From Bacteroides_E sp964583185 (GTDB lineage Bacteria; Bacteroidota; Bacteroidia; Bacteroidales; Bacteroidaceae), in NCBI GenBank assembly GCA_964583185.1, contig CAZOVL010000005.1, positions 1-60,184 of the forward strand: 60,184 nucleotides of DNA. The letters run 5' to 3'. The notes below the pieces were generated by a model that saw only the letters and a program-made list of their open reading frames with translations, was not told the DNA's origin and did no database searches. Of this stretch, positions 52,738-60,184 are shown in pieces (position 1 is the stretch's first letter; every line of letters starts with the position of its first letter). The position numbers were made by a program, and so were the translations under genes.

Positions 52738-53583
52738 ATGAAAAATAATAGACACCCTATTCTTGAGCAAATTACACTGAGCTTAAAAGACTTATATCCT
52801 CAGGAAGAAGTTAAAAGTATTAGTAAAATAATTTGCGAAGACTTATTGGGTCTTAACTATCTTTCTCTCTATTTAGACAAAGATATTATAATATCCGATA
52901 AACAAAAGAAAGATTTGATTTCAATTCTCAATCGGTTGAAAAATTTTGAACCTATACAATACCTTGTTAAAGAGGTGCAGTTTATGGGACAATCTTTTTT
53001 TGTTGACTACGGAGTCTTAATACCAAGACCTGAAACAGAGTATTTGGTTGAACTCATATTGAAAAAAGAAAGTCGGGCAAAGAAGCTTTTGGATATTGGT
53101 ACAGGCAGTGGTTGTATTGCTATTTCTTTAGCTAAAGGACTGCCCGAATCTTCGGTTGATGCTTGGGAGATTTCTGAAAAAGCAATACAAATTGCAGAAA
53201 GAAATAATCAACAACTCAAAGCAGGGGTAAATATTGAAAAAAGAGATGTTTTTCAACCCTCATTTCAAAATAATCTCTATGATGTTATTGTAAGTAACCC
53301 TCCCTATATCACTGAAAAGGAGAAGGAGAGTATGGAACCTAATGTGTTGAAATGGGAGCCGAACTTAGCCCTTTTTGTTCCTAATGACAAGCCTTTATTG
53401 TATTACGAACAAATAGCAAAAATAGCCCAATCTTTATTAAGGAAAAGTGGGGTGCTTTATTTTGAAATAAATTCTTTTTATGGGAAAGAGGTTGTGTCTA
53501 TGTTAGAAGGGTTGGGTTATCTTTATATAGAATTGATTGCAGACTTATATGGTAATAATCGTTTTATTCGTGCTGAGCGATGA
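52738..53583 (+). CDS. prmC: Peptide chain release factor glutamine methyltransferase PrmC
   Basis: 281 aa from the ATG at 52738 (MKNNRHPILEQI); an ATG at 52714 would add eight residues but overlaps a promoter box. N-terminal helical domain, then a SAM-binding fold with LLDIGTGSGCIAISLAKG and the glutamine-recognising NPPYI motif in DVIVSNPPYITEKE, preceded by VDYGVLIPRPETEYLVE. It methylates the GGQ glutamine of release factors. The stop overlaps the recX start by 4 bases. Confidence 0.94.
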   Translation: MKNNRHPILEQITLSLKDLYPQEEVKSISKIICEDLLGLNYLSLYLDKDIIISDKQKKDLISILNRLKNFEPIQYLVKEVQFMGQSFFVDYGVLIPRPETEYLVELILKKESRAKKLLDIGTGSGCIAISLAKGLPESSVDAWEISEKAIQIAERNNQQLKAGVNIEKRDVFQPSFQNNLYDVIVSNPPYITEKEKESMEPNVLKWEPNLALFVPNDKPLLYYEQIAKIAQSLLRKSGVLYFEINSFYGKEVVSMLEGLGYLYIELIADLYGNNRFIRAER

Positions 53584-54068
53584 CTGACAAAAGGAAAACT
53601 TATACTCAGGCTTTGAATCGTGTAGCTTCTTATTGCTCCAAAGCCGAGCGCTGTTGTTGGGATGTTATGCAACGTCTTCAAAAGTATGAGCTCTCCTCTA
53701 CAGAAAAAGAGGAAATAGTGGATTGGCTTGTGAAAGAGAATTTCTTAAGCGAAGAACGATATGCTAAAGCCTTTGTGAACGATAAGGTGCGTTTTTCTCG
53801 CTGGGGACGTCTGAAAATTAGACAAGGACTGATTCAAAAAAAAATTCCAAATCACTTAATCGATGAGGCTTTGAGTGTTATTGATGAACAAGTGTATGTT
53901 GAAAATCTCCTTGTTTTAGCGAATAAAAAGAGGAAAGAACTGGAAGGAGAAGAGAGTTATATGCTCCAAAATAAATTAATTAAGTATTTGGGTAGCCGTG
54001 GCTTTTTATATCCGGAAATAGAGAAGTTATTATCTGAAAAAGGATTGATTTCAGATAATATATGGTGA
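53580..54068 (+). CDS. recX: RecX-family regulatory protein
   Basis: 162 aa, basic, of the helical RecX fold: ALNRVASYCSKAERCCWDVMQRLQKY, LVKENFLSEERYAKAFVNDKVRFSRWGRLKIRQGLIQKKIPNHLIDEALS. RecX proteins bind RecA filaments and modulate their activity. It overlaps prmC by 4 bases. The gene is shorter than some RecX proteins but complete. Confidence 0.88.
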   Translation: MTDKRKTYTQALNRVASYCSKAERCCWDVMQRLQKYELSSTEKEEIVDWLVKENFLSEERYAKAFVNDKVRFSRWGRLKIRQGLIQKKIPNHLIDEALSVIDEQVYVENLLVLANKKRKELEGEESYMLQNKLIKYLGSRGFLYPEIEKLLSEKGLISDNIW

Positions 54069-54168
54069 AAAAACCACAACAAAAGGAATATCTTGTGAAA
54101 AACAGTAAAAGTAGTCCTGAAAATTGAAATTGATGAGCTTTCTTTTTCTCAAATTGATTGATATTCTG

Positions 54169-54176
54169 TATTTTTG
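54169..54176 (+). promoter_or_regulatory. Candidate -7 element of pyrE
   Basis: TATTTTTG matches TAnnTTTG, 43 bases before the pyrE ATG. Two TTG motifs lie upstream but closer than the standard spacing. Confidence 0.35.
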
Positions 54177-54218
54177 TAGTTCATTATCAAAACACATAAA
54201 ATAACATTTCAATAAAGT

Positions 54219-54854
54219 ATGGAAAAGTTAGAGAAGTTATTTGCAGATAAGCTATTGAAAATAAAGGCGATAAAATTACAACCGGCGAACCCGTTTACTT
54301 GGGCTTCCGGATGGAAATCTCCTTTTTATTGTGATAATCGTAAAACACTATCATATCCTTCTCTTCGTAATTTTGTTAAGATTGAAACAACAAGATTGAT
54401 TTTAGAGAACTTTGCTCAAGTCGATGCAATTGCCGGTGTAGCTACCGGAGCAATTCCTCAGGGAGCATTGGTTGCTGATATGCTTAATTTACCCTTTGTA
54501 TATGTACGTTCCACTCCTAAAGATCACGGATTGGAAAATCTGATAGAAGGCGAACTTCGTCCCGGAATGAATGTAGTGGTTGTTGAAGACTTAATTTCAA
54601 CTGGCGGTAGTAGTTTAAAGGCTGTTGAGGCGATTCGTCAAGATGGTTGTGAAGTAATTGGGTTAGTTGCTGCATTTACTTACAATTTTGATGTTGCTGA
54701 GAAAGCTTTTAAAAAGGCTAAAGTGCCTTTGATTACTTTAACCAATTACAAGGCTGTTATAGAAGAAGCTGTTCGTTCAGGTTATATTAAACAAGAAGAT
54801 GTTCATCTGTTGGATGAATGGAGAAGAGATCCGGCCAATTGGGATGCAGAGTAA
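54219..54854 (+). CDS. pyrE: Orotate phosphoribosyltransferase
   Basis: 211 aa. PRPP-binding motif VVVVEDLISTGGSS (about 121-134), GVATGAIPQGALVAD and YVRSTPKDHGLENLIEG, the flexible-loop region with conserved Lys and His. It converts orotate and PRPP to OMP in pyrimidine synthesis. First of three same-strand genes (pyrE, SRPBCC protein, argH). Confidence 0.95.
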   Translation: MEKLEKLFADKLLKIKAIKLQPANPFTWASGWKSPFYCDNRKTLSYPSLRNFVKIETTRLILENFAQVDAIAGVATGAIPQGALVADMLNLPFVYVRSTPKDHGLENLIEGELRPGMNVVVVEDLISTGGSSLKAVEAIRQDGCEVIGLVAAFTYNFDVAEKAFKKAKVPLITLTNYKAVIEEAVRSGYIKQEDVHLLDEWRRDPANWDAE

Positions 54855-54949
54855 ACAGACAGAAAGAAATAGTAATAAATGAATTAAAAAGAACTTGTCG
54901 ATTGGAGTATCCTTTCAATGAGTTCTTTTTTTATATCCAGATTAAACCT

Positions 54950-55360
54950 ATGGCAAAATTTGAAAGTAGTATAAAAACAATAGCTAGTTCACAAGAGAAA
55001 GTATATGATTTCTTATCCGATTTAACGCATATTGAAGCATTCAAAGAGCAGATCCCGGATCATTTAGTTAAAGATCTGAGTTTTGATGCCGATTCCATTA
55101 CATTGAGTGTGGCTCCTATTGGTAAAGTTACGTTTAATATCATAGAGAGAGAACCTCACAAGTGTATCAAGTTTAAGGCTTCTAACTCTCCTGTACCTTT
55201 GGATTTGTGGATTCAAATTGTAGCTATAGAGGAGAATAGTTGTAAAACAAAACTAACTGCCGGAGTAGAGGTGAATCCTTTTATGAAAGGAATGATTCAG
55301 AAACCCATTTCGGACGGATTGGAAAAGATGGTTGAGCTTATTGCAAACCTTCCTTATTAA
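54950..55360 (+). CDS. SRPBCC-fold polyketide-cyclase/START-like protein
   Basis: 136 aa from the ATG at 54950 (MAKFESSIKTIASSQEKVYDFLSD). The open frame extends upstream to 54818, but that part overlaps pyrE and lacks fold character, so the internal start is chosen. The pattern KVYDFLSDLTHIEAF...CIKFKAS...LDLWIQIV...TKLTAGVEVNPFMKGMIQKPISDGLEKMVE is the SRPBCC/START lipid- or ligand-binding fold. Ligand unknown. It lies between pyrE and argH, 95 and 25 bases away. Confidence 0.82.
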   Translation: MAKFESSIKTIASSQEKVYDFLSDLTHIEAFKEQIPDHLVKDLSFDADSITLSVAPIGKVTFNIIEREPHKCIKFKASNSPVPLDLWIQIVAIEENSCKTKLTAGVEVNPFMKGMIQKPISDGLEKMVELIANLPY

Positions 55361-55385
55361 ATACAGATATTAAAGAAGAATTGGT

Positions 55386-56726
55386 ATGGCACAGAAACTT
55401 TGGGAAAAAAATACGCAGGTTAATAAAAGAATAGAAGATTTTACTGTTGGGAAAGATAGAGAACTAGATCTTTATTTGGCTAAGTACGACGTTTTGGGGT
55501 CTATGGCACATATCACTATGCTCCAAGAAATAGGACTGTTGGAAAAAGAAGAGCTAGCTGTTCTTTTAGAAGAGCTGAAATCCATTTATAAACTGGCTGA
55601 AAAGGGTGATTTCATCATTGAAGAGGGAGTGGAAGATGTTCATTCACAAGTTGAGTTGCTGCTCACTCAAAAATTGGGGGATGTAGGAAAGAAAATTCAT
55701 AGTGGTCGCTCTCGAAATGATCAGGTATTGCTGGACCTTAAGTTGTTTACTCGCTCTCAACTGAAGGAGATAGTAAGTGCTGTAGAGTTACTTTTCCGTG
55801 AGTTAATGACTCAAAGTGAACGGCATAAAGATGTTTTAATGCCGGGGTACACCCATTTGCAAATAGCTATGCCCTCTTCCTTTGGCTTGTGGTTTGGGGC
55901 TTATGCCGAGAGCTTGGTAGATGACTTGCAGTTTGTTTTGGCTGCTTATAAAATGTGCAACAGAAATCCGTTGGGTTCTGCTGCCGGTTATGGCTCCTCT
56001 TTTCCGTTAAATAGAACCCTTACCACCCAATTGCTTGGTTTCGATTCTATGAATTATAATGTGGTCTATGCACAAATGGGTAGGGGAAAAATGGAGCGCA
56101 ATGTCTCTTTTGCTTTGGCTTCCATAGCAGGAACTTTATCGAAGATGGCTTATGATGCTTGTTTGTATAATAGTCAGAACTTTAATTTTATCAAGCTTCC
56201 CGATGAATGTACAACAGGTTCCAGTATTATGCCTCATAAGAAAAATCCGGATGTCTTTGAACTCATTCGTTCTAAATGTAATAAAATCCAGGCTTTACCT
56301 CAAGAGATTACCTTGATGATAAACAATTTGCCTTCCGGTTACTTTCGAGATCTGCAGCTGGTAAAAGAGGTGTTTATACCTGCTTTTGAAGAGCTGTTGG
56401 ATTGTTTACATATCACTACCTTTATTATTAAGGAGATGGTGGTTAATAAAGATATTCTTTCGGATGAGAAATACCTGTCTATATTTAGTGTGGAAGAGGT
56501 GAATCGCTTGGTGCTTGAAGGGGTTCCTTTTAGAGATGCTTATAAACAGGTGGGACTGGCCATAGAGCGGGGAGATTTCAATCCATCGCTTGAAGTGCAT
56601 CATACACATGAGGGGAGTATTGGGAATTTATGTAACGACAGAATTACTCTTCTTTTTGAAAAAGCGGTTAATGACTTTAATTTTGAACGAATTGTTCAGG
56701 CTGAGCATAAGCTCCTAAACAGTTAA
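55386..56726 (+). CDS. argH: Argininosuccinate lyase
   Basis: 446 aa of the fumarase/aspartase superfamily. The signature GSSIMPHKKNPDVFELIR contains the catalytic serine loop, with VHSQVELLL, SGRSRNDQV, and PGYTHLQIAMPSSFG upstream. It splits argininosuccinate to arginine and fumarate, the last step of arginine synthesis, and complements argF' in this window. Last gene of the pyrE-SRPBCC-argH group, followed by a tRNA promoter. Confidence 0.96.
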   Translation: MAQKLWEKNTQVNKRIEDFTVGKDRELDLYLAKYDVLGSMAHITMLQEIGLLEKEELAVLLEELKSIYKLAEKGDFIIEEGVEDVHSQVELLLTQKLGDVGKKIHSGRSRNDQVLLDLKLFTRSQLKEIVSAVELLFRELMTQSERHKDVLMPGYTHLQIAMPSSFGLWFGAYAESLVDDLQFVLAAYKMCNRNPLGSAAGYGSSFPLNRTLTTQLLGFDSMNYNVVYAQMGRGKMERNVSFALASIAGTLSKMAYDACLYNSQNFNFIKLPDECTTGSSIMPHKKNPDVFELIRSKCNKIQALPQEITLMINNLPSGYFRDLQLVKEVFIPAFEELLDCLHITTFIIKEMVVNKDILSDEKYLSIFSVEEVNRLVLEGVPFRDAYKQVGLAIERGDFNPSLEVHHTHEGSIGNLCNDRITLLFEKAVNDFNFERIVQAEHKLLNS

Positions 56727-56778
56727 ACCTGATTTTTTAAGGGTAGGGGAAAAATAAATACATTTTCTTTCTAAAATA

Positions 56779-56810
56779 TTTGGTGGTAATGACGAAACCT
56801 CTTATATTTG
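56779..56810 (+). promoter_or_regulatory. Promoter of the tRNA-Gly/tRNA-Leu unit
   Basis: TTTG (56779-56782), 20 bases, then TATATTTG (56803-56810), an exact Bacteroidota-type promoter 16 bases upstream of tRNA-Gly. Confidence 0.8.
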
Positions 56811-56826
56811 CACCGTTAAATAAAAC

Positions 56827-56899
56827 GCGGAAATAGCTCAGTTGGTAGAGCACAACCTTGCCAAGGTTGGGGTCGCGAGTTCGAGTCTCGTTTTCCGCT
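56827..56899 (+). tRNA. tRNA-Gly (anticodon GCC)
   Basis: 73 bases. Acceptor GCGGAAA pairs with TTTCCGC (56892-56898), discriminator T. D arm GCTCAGTTGGTAGAGC, anticodon stem CAACC/GGTTG around TTGCCAA with GCC at 56860-56862, T loop TTCGAGT. No encoded CCA. Confidence 0.95.
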
Positions 56900-56916
56900 C
56901 TTTTCTTTGAAAGGAT

Positions 56917-57001
56917 GCTCGAATGGTGGAATTGGTAGACACGAGGGACTTAAAATCCCTTGGCTATTGCAGCTGTGGGGGTTCAAGTCCCCCTTCGAGT
57001 A
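56917..57001 (+). tRNA. tRNA-Leu (anticodon UAA)
   Basis: 85 bases, a class II tRNA with a long variable arm (TGGCTATTGCAGCTGT region). Acceptor GCTCGAA pairs with TTCGAGT (one G-U), discriminator A. Anticodon stem AGGGA/TCCCT around CTTAAAA with TAA at 56951-56953. T loop TTCAAGT. No encoded CCA. Co-transcribed with tRNA-Gly, 17 bases apart. Confidence 0.95.
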
Positions 57002-57012
57002 CAGAAAAAGAG

Positions 57013-57049
57013 AAAAGGGCTTTTAGAGATATCTAAGAGCCCTTTTTTT
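57013..57049 (+). terminator. Intrinsic terminator of the tRNA unit
   Basis: A 15 bp stem with one G-U (57013-57027 with 57032-57046, core AGGGCTTTTAGA), 4-base loop, followed by a T tract. Confidence 0.9.
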
Positions 57050-57083
57050 GTGCTTATTTTCTCTCATACTTAGTTTATATATA

Positions 57084-57263
57084 CTACCTATTGAGTGATC
57101 TCGTAAGAGCCTCTTTTTTATAAACTCATAAATAGATCACGCTATGAGAATGTTTTTATATGCTGTTTTCCGATGTAGCTAGAAAATAATATCTGTATTG
57201 AAGTAAATACAGAGGCAGCTATTTTTTAGTAATATTTTGTACAACATTTAAGAAAACGGAGCA
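57084..57263 (+). promoter_or_regulatory. Structured 5' leader of the mgtA gene
   Basis: Several stems fit this gap. CTC-GTAA-GAG (57100-57109) has a GNRA-type tetraloop. GTGATCT (57095-57101) pairs with AGATCAC (57134-57140). CTCATA (57125-57130) pairs with TATGAG (57143-57148), interleaved with the previous pair. TAGCT (57176-57180) with AGCTA (57217-57221) encloses CTGTATT/AATACAG and runs into T6 (57222-57227), a terminator-like stem. It could be a Mg2+-responsive leader. Not a recognisable M-box. TTTG (57047-57050), 20 bases, then TAGTTTAT is an imperfect promoter. Confidence 0.4.
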
Positions 57264-59915
57264 ATGAGAAGAATAAGAGAAAAAATCCGTCCCAATGTGG
57301 CTAGTCTATACAATAAAGAACCACTTATCCGTGCTGCAAAACAATCTATTAATATCTTTTCCCACCTTCATTCGGTAGATGGAGGTTTAAATGATGAAAC
57401 GGTAGAAAACCGCTTGGAAGAATACGGTGAGAATAGAGTAGCATTTACCAGTAATAACAAATGGTATATGTTATTGATAAAAGCTTTCATTAATCCATTT
57501 ATAGGCATATTAATGTTCTTGGCTTTTATTTCAATCATAATTGATGTGCTCTTGGCTTCACCCGGAGAGCGTGAGTGGGCTACAGTTGTTATCATAACAT
57601 CAATGGTTACTCTTAGTGTCCTGATTCGGTTTTATCAGGAACATAAATCCAATAAAGCCAGTGAGGCTTTACAGGAGTTAGTAAGCAATACGGCTTCGGT
57701 TTACAGAAATGGGGCTACTGCACCTCGTGAGATAGAGATGACCGAACTAGTTCCCGGTGATGTTATTTTCTTGTCTGCGGGAGATATGGTGCCGGCAGAT
57801 GTTCGGATTGTTGAGGCTAAAGACTTGTTTGTCAGTCAATCCTCTTTAACAGGAGAAGCGGATGGTATAGAAAAATCCTCCCAAGCCTTGTCCAATGCCG
57901 ATGAAATGGAGTTAACCGGCTTAAGTAACATCTGCTTTATGGGCTCAACCGTGTTAAGTGGAGCAGCTAAAGGTATTATAGTAGCTACCGGAAACGATAC
58001 CTATTTTGGAACCATTGCTAAAACTCTAGTCAGTGGACAACGTGTTGTTACAAGCTTTGATAAAGGAATCAATCAGGTAAGCCTTTTATTAATTCGCTTT
58101 ATGTTGGTTATGGTTCCTTTTGTGTTATTTGTGAATGGTTTTACAAAAGGAGATTGGTTCGATGCTTTCCTCTTTGCCATTTCAGTCGCTGTGGGGTTAA
58201 CTCCCGAAATGTTACCTATGATTGTCTCTTCCAACTTGGCAAAAGGAGCTGTAAAGCTTTCCAAGCAAAAAACCATAGTGAAAAACCTCAATGCCATTCA
58301 AAGCTTTGGGGCGATGGATATTCTATGTACTGATAAGACCGGTACGCTTACTGAAGATAAAATTGTACTGGAGAAATATCTGGATATTGAAGGGCGAGAT
58401 TGTTTACGTGTATTACGTCACGCCTATTGCAATAGCTTTTTTCAAACCGGATTGAAAAATTTAATGGACAAGGCTATTCTTTCTCACTACAATGAATTGA
58501 ATGTTCAGGAGGTAGAGAAGATATATAAAAAAGTAGATGAAATTCCCTTTGATTTCAATCGACGTCGGATGTCGGTGATTGTTGAAGACAAGAATGAAAA
58601 GCGCCAGATTATTACTAAAGGGGCTATAGAGGAGATTCTTTCAATTTGTGGTTTCGCAGAATATGATGGAGTGGCTGTTCCAATTACGGATGAGATTAAA
58701 AAAAATCTTTTGCACACAAGCAGTGAATTGAATAAGCAAGGAATGCGTGTGTTGGGTGTTGCTCAAAAAAGCTGGGTAGAGAAAACCTTGGATTTTGATA
58801 CTGATGATGAATTCGATATGGTACTGATTGGCTATTTGGCTTTTCTAGACCCTCCCAAAGAGAGTGCAGCTGCAGCTATTGAAGCTTTAAATGAACACGG
58901 AGTAGAGGTAAAAGTGTTATCGGGTGATAATGCTTTAATCTGTGAAATGGTAGCCAAGCAGGTGGGGATTAAAACCAATCGTATTTTGCTGGGACAAGAT
59001 GTGGATGGTATGAATGATGATGAGTTATCTGCTGTGGTTGAGGAGGTTAATATTTTTGCTAAGTTAACTCCTTTGCAGAAGTCACGGGTAATTAAGTCAT
59101 ATCAAAACAGAGAACATACCGTAGGCTTTTTGGGTGATGGAATCAACGATGCTCCTGCATTACGTCAAGCCGATATTGGAATCTCTGTAGATACTGCAGT
59201 GGATATTGCTAAAGAGTCGGCCGATATCATCTTGTTGGAAAAAAGTTTAATGGTTTTAGAGCAGGGGGTAGTAGAAGGGCGTAAAATCTTTGGAAACATT
59301 GTAAAGTATATCAAAATGACTGCTAGTTCAAATTTTGGTAATATGTTCAGTGTGATGATAGCCAGTATTTTCCTTCCTTTTTTACCGATGATGCCTATTC
59401 ATCTGTTGATACAGAATTTATTATATGACATTTCTCAAATCACGATACCTTTTGATAGTGTAGATGAAGAGTACATCAAGAAACCCAGAAAATGGGATGC
59501 CTCCGATTTGAAGCGCTTTATGATACACATAGGGCCCATCAGTTCCATTTTTGATATTATAACCTATTTGGTATTGTGGTTTGTCTTTGGATATGCTTCA
59601 GTGAATAGCCAGGCCTCTTTTCACTCCGGTTGGTTTATTGAAGGATTATTGTCGCAAACGTTAATTGTACATATGATTCGTACCCGAAAAATTCCTTTTA
59701 TACAAAGTAGGGCTTCCTGGCCGGTTTTGGTTTTAACGCTAGGCATTATGGTGGTTGGAGTGATTATACCTTACAGTAAGTTGGGGGCATCCATTGGCTT
59801 GGTTCCTTTACCCTGGAATTACTTTCCTTGGTTAATTGGTATTCTGTTAAGCTATTGCGTCTTGACTCAGATGATGAAAAAATGGTATGTAAAGAAATAT
59901 AACCGTTGGTTGTAA
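57264..59915 (+). CDS. mgtA: MgtA-type magnesium-transporting P-type ATPase (P3B)
   Basis: 883 aa inner-membrane pump. The N-terminal cytoplasmic domain and TM1-2 (about 70-120) are followed by the actuator TGEA (about 194-197), TM3-4 with VGLTPEMLPMIV, phosphorylation site DKTGTLTE (Asp357), KVLSGDN, GDGINDAPALRQADIGISVD, and a C-terminal bundle with NFGNMFSVMIASIFLPFLPM and NLLYDISQITIPFDSVDEEYIKKP typical of MgtA/MgtB. It imports Mg2+ when external levels are low. A structured leader precedes it. Confidence 0.94.
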   Translation: MRRIREKIRPNVASLYNKEPLIRAAKQSINIFSHLHSVDGGLNDETVENRLEEYGENRVAFTSNNKWYMLLIKAFINPFIGILMFLAFISIIIDVLLASPGEREWATVVIITSMVTLSVLIRFYQEHKSNKASEALQELVSNTASVYRNGATAPREIEMTELVPGDVIFLSAGDMVPADVRIVEAKDLFVSQSSLTGEADGIEKSSQALSNADEMELTGLSNICFMGSTVLSGAAKGIIVATGNDTYFGTIAKTLVSGQRVVTSFDKGINQVSLLLIRFMLVMVPFVLFVNGFTKGDWFDAFLFAISVAVGLTPEMLPMIVSSNLAKGAVKLSKQKTIVKNLNAIQSFGAMDILCTDKTGTLTEDKIVLEKYLDIEGRDCLRVLRHAYCNSFFQTGLKNLMDKAILSHYNELNVQEVEKIYKKVDEIPFDFNRRRMSVIVEDKNEKRQIITKGAIEEILSICGFAEYDGVAVPITDEIKKNLLHTSSELNKQGMRVLGVAQKSWVEKTLDFDTDDEFDMVLIGYLAFLDPPKESAAAAIEALNEHGVEVKVLSGDNALICEMVAKQVGIKTNRILLGQDVDGMNDDELSAVVEEVNIFAKLTPLQKSRVIKSYQNREHTVGFLGDGINDAPALRQADIGISVDTAVDIAKESADIILLEKSLMVLEQGVVEGRKIFGNIVKYIKMTASSNFGNMFSVMIASIFLPFLPMMPIHLLIQNLLYDISQITIPFDSVDEEYIKKPRKWDASDLKRFMIHIGPISSIFDIITYLVLWFVFGYASVNSQASFHSGWFIEGLLSQTLIVHMIRTRKIPFIQSRASWPVLVLTLGIMVVGVIIPYSKLGASIGLVPLPWNYFPWLIGILLSYCVLTQMMKKWYVKKYNRWL

Positions 59916-59959
59916 GAGCCGGACTTTCTTCTTTAAGAATTTAATAATGAAAATTTAAT

Positions 59960-60039
59960 AGGTCCTAGACCGAAGCCCCCTCGGTCTAGGACTAAACCCT
60001 TGTCGGTCTAGGACCTAACACCCTTCGGTCTTAGACCGT
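59960..60039. repeat. Four-unit, 22-base-period inverted-repeat array (locus 3)
   Basis: Units start at 59960, 59982, 60004 and 60026, exactly 22 bases apart: AGGTCCTAGACCGA, CGGTCTAGGACTAA, CGGTCTAGGACCTA and CGGTCTTAGACCGT. Spacers are agccccct, acccttgt and acaccctt. It lies 44 bases after the mgtA stop. GGTCCTAGACCGA (59961-59973) and its exact reverse complement (60003-60015) can form a 13 bp stem. No gene is seen between 60040 and the window end. Confidence 0.9.
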
Positions 60040-60184
60040 CTTTTTACTTACCTTAAGGAGAACGGTTTTATTCTAAAGATAACCCTTTTGTCCCGTGTAC
60101 CGTGGATTTTCCTCTTTTTTCTAAATCTCCCTGTTCTCTGAAGTAGAGAATAGTATTTTCTCTTTTTCTTCTGTCTCCCTTCTT

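Noticed and set aside
54818..54949. N-terminal extension of the SRPBCC protein
   Set aside because: It overlaps the pyrE 3' end, lacks fold features, and the family start MAKFESSIK lies at the internal ATG 54950.
57084..57263. M-box Mg2+ riboswitch
   Set aside because: The conserved M-box core sequences are not visible; only generic stems are present.

Overview
The window is about 60 kb of AT-rich chromosome from a member of the Bacteroidota, most likely order Bacteroidales and close to Bacteroides. The supports are: promoters of the Bacteroidota type (TTTG or TTG, about 19-20 bases, then TAnnTTTG) before thrA, efp, rpmH and the tRNA pair; a SusC/SusD polysaccharide utilisation locus with a one-protein hybrid two-component regulator; a succinylornithine-type carbamoyltransferase; an RprX/RprY-like two-component pair; and an EF-G2 paralog. 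The species cannot be named from sequence alone. Most of the window is conserved housekeeping chromosome. The only clearly accessory block is the polysaccharide locus at 17.1-33.2 kb.

Layout. 0-1.2 kb: the N-terminus of a glycerol-kinase-like gene (minus) diverges from a DeoR/GlpR regulator, with GTTTCGAWT motifs between them. 1.2-4.6 kb: malate dehydrogenase, a membrane-anchored coiled-coil protein and an MscS channel. 4.6-9.9 kb: a threonine operon thrA - alternative homoserine kinase - thrC (minus), preceded by a Thr-rich leader peptide that suggests attenuation. 10.0-14.7 kb: response regulator, histidine kinase and EF-G2. 15.0-17.1 kb: HemW and a LysO-type exporter split over two genes. 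17.1-33.2 kb: susC, susD, GH43, a small orphan ORF, GH28 and GH115 (all minus), with the divergent hybrid regulator (plus). 33.5-35.9 kb: radC, a family 2 glycosyltransferase and efp. 36.1-41.0 kb: rpmH, a PASTA protein, rluD, ddl, an acyltransferase and a NigD-like lipoprotein (plus). 41.1-52.7 kb (minus): argF', proA and proB; DUF2007 protein and murI; two OmpH/Skp chaperones, bamA, uppS, a DUF6242-like lipoprotein and ribD. 52.7-56.7 kb (plus): prmC-recX, then pyrE, an SRPBCC protein and argH. 56.8-57.0 kb: tRNA-Gly(GCC) and tRNA-Leu(UAA). 57.3-59.9 kb: an MgtA-type Mg2+ ATPase with a structured leader.

The non-coding features are the most interesting part. (1) A 20-codon leader ORF with six Thr, three Met and one Ile codon lies upstream of thrA. 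(2) A dispersed repeat occurs at three gene ends. Each copy has exactly four small inverted-repeat units (core CGGTC-NNN-GACCG) whose starts are exactly 22 bases apart. (3) A perfect 54-base palindrome with no loop separates the NigD-like gene from argF'. (4) A leader with interleaved stems and a terminator-like hairpin precedes mgtA. (5) Repeated GTTTCGAWT sites overlap the glpK and DeoR-gene promoters.

Limits: everything was read by eye. Family names rest on remembered motifs, and RNA pairings were not scored for energy.
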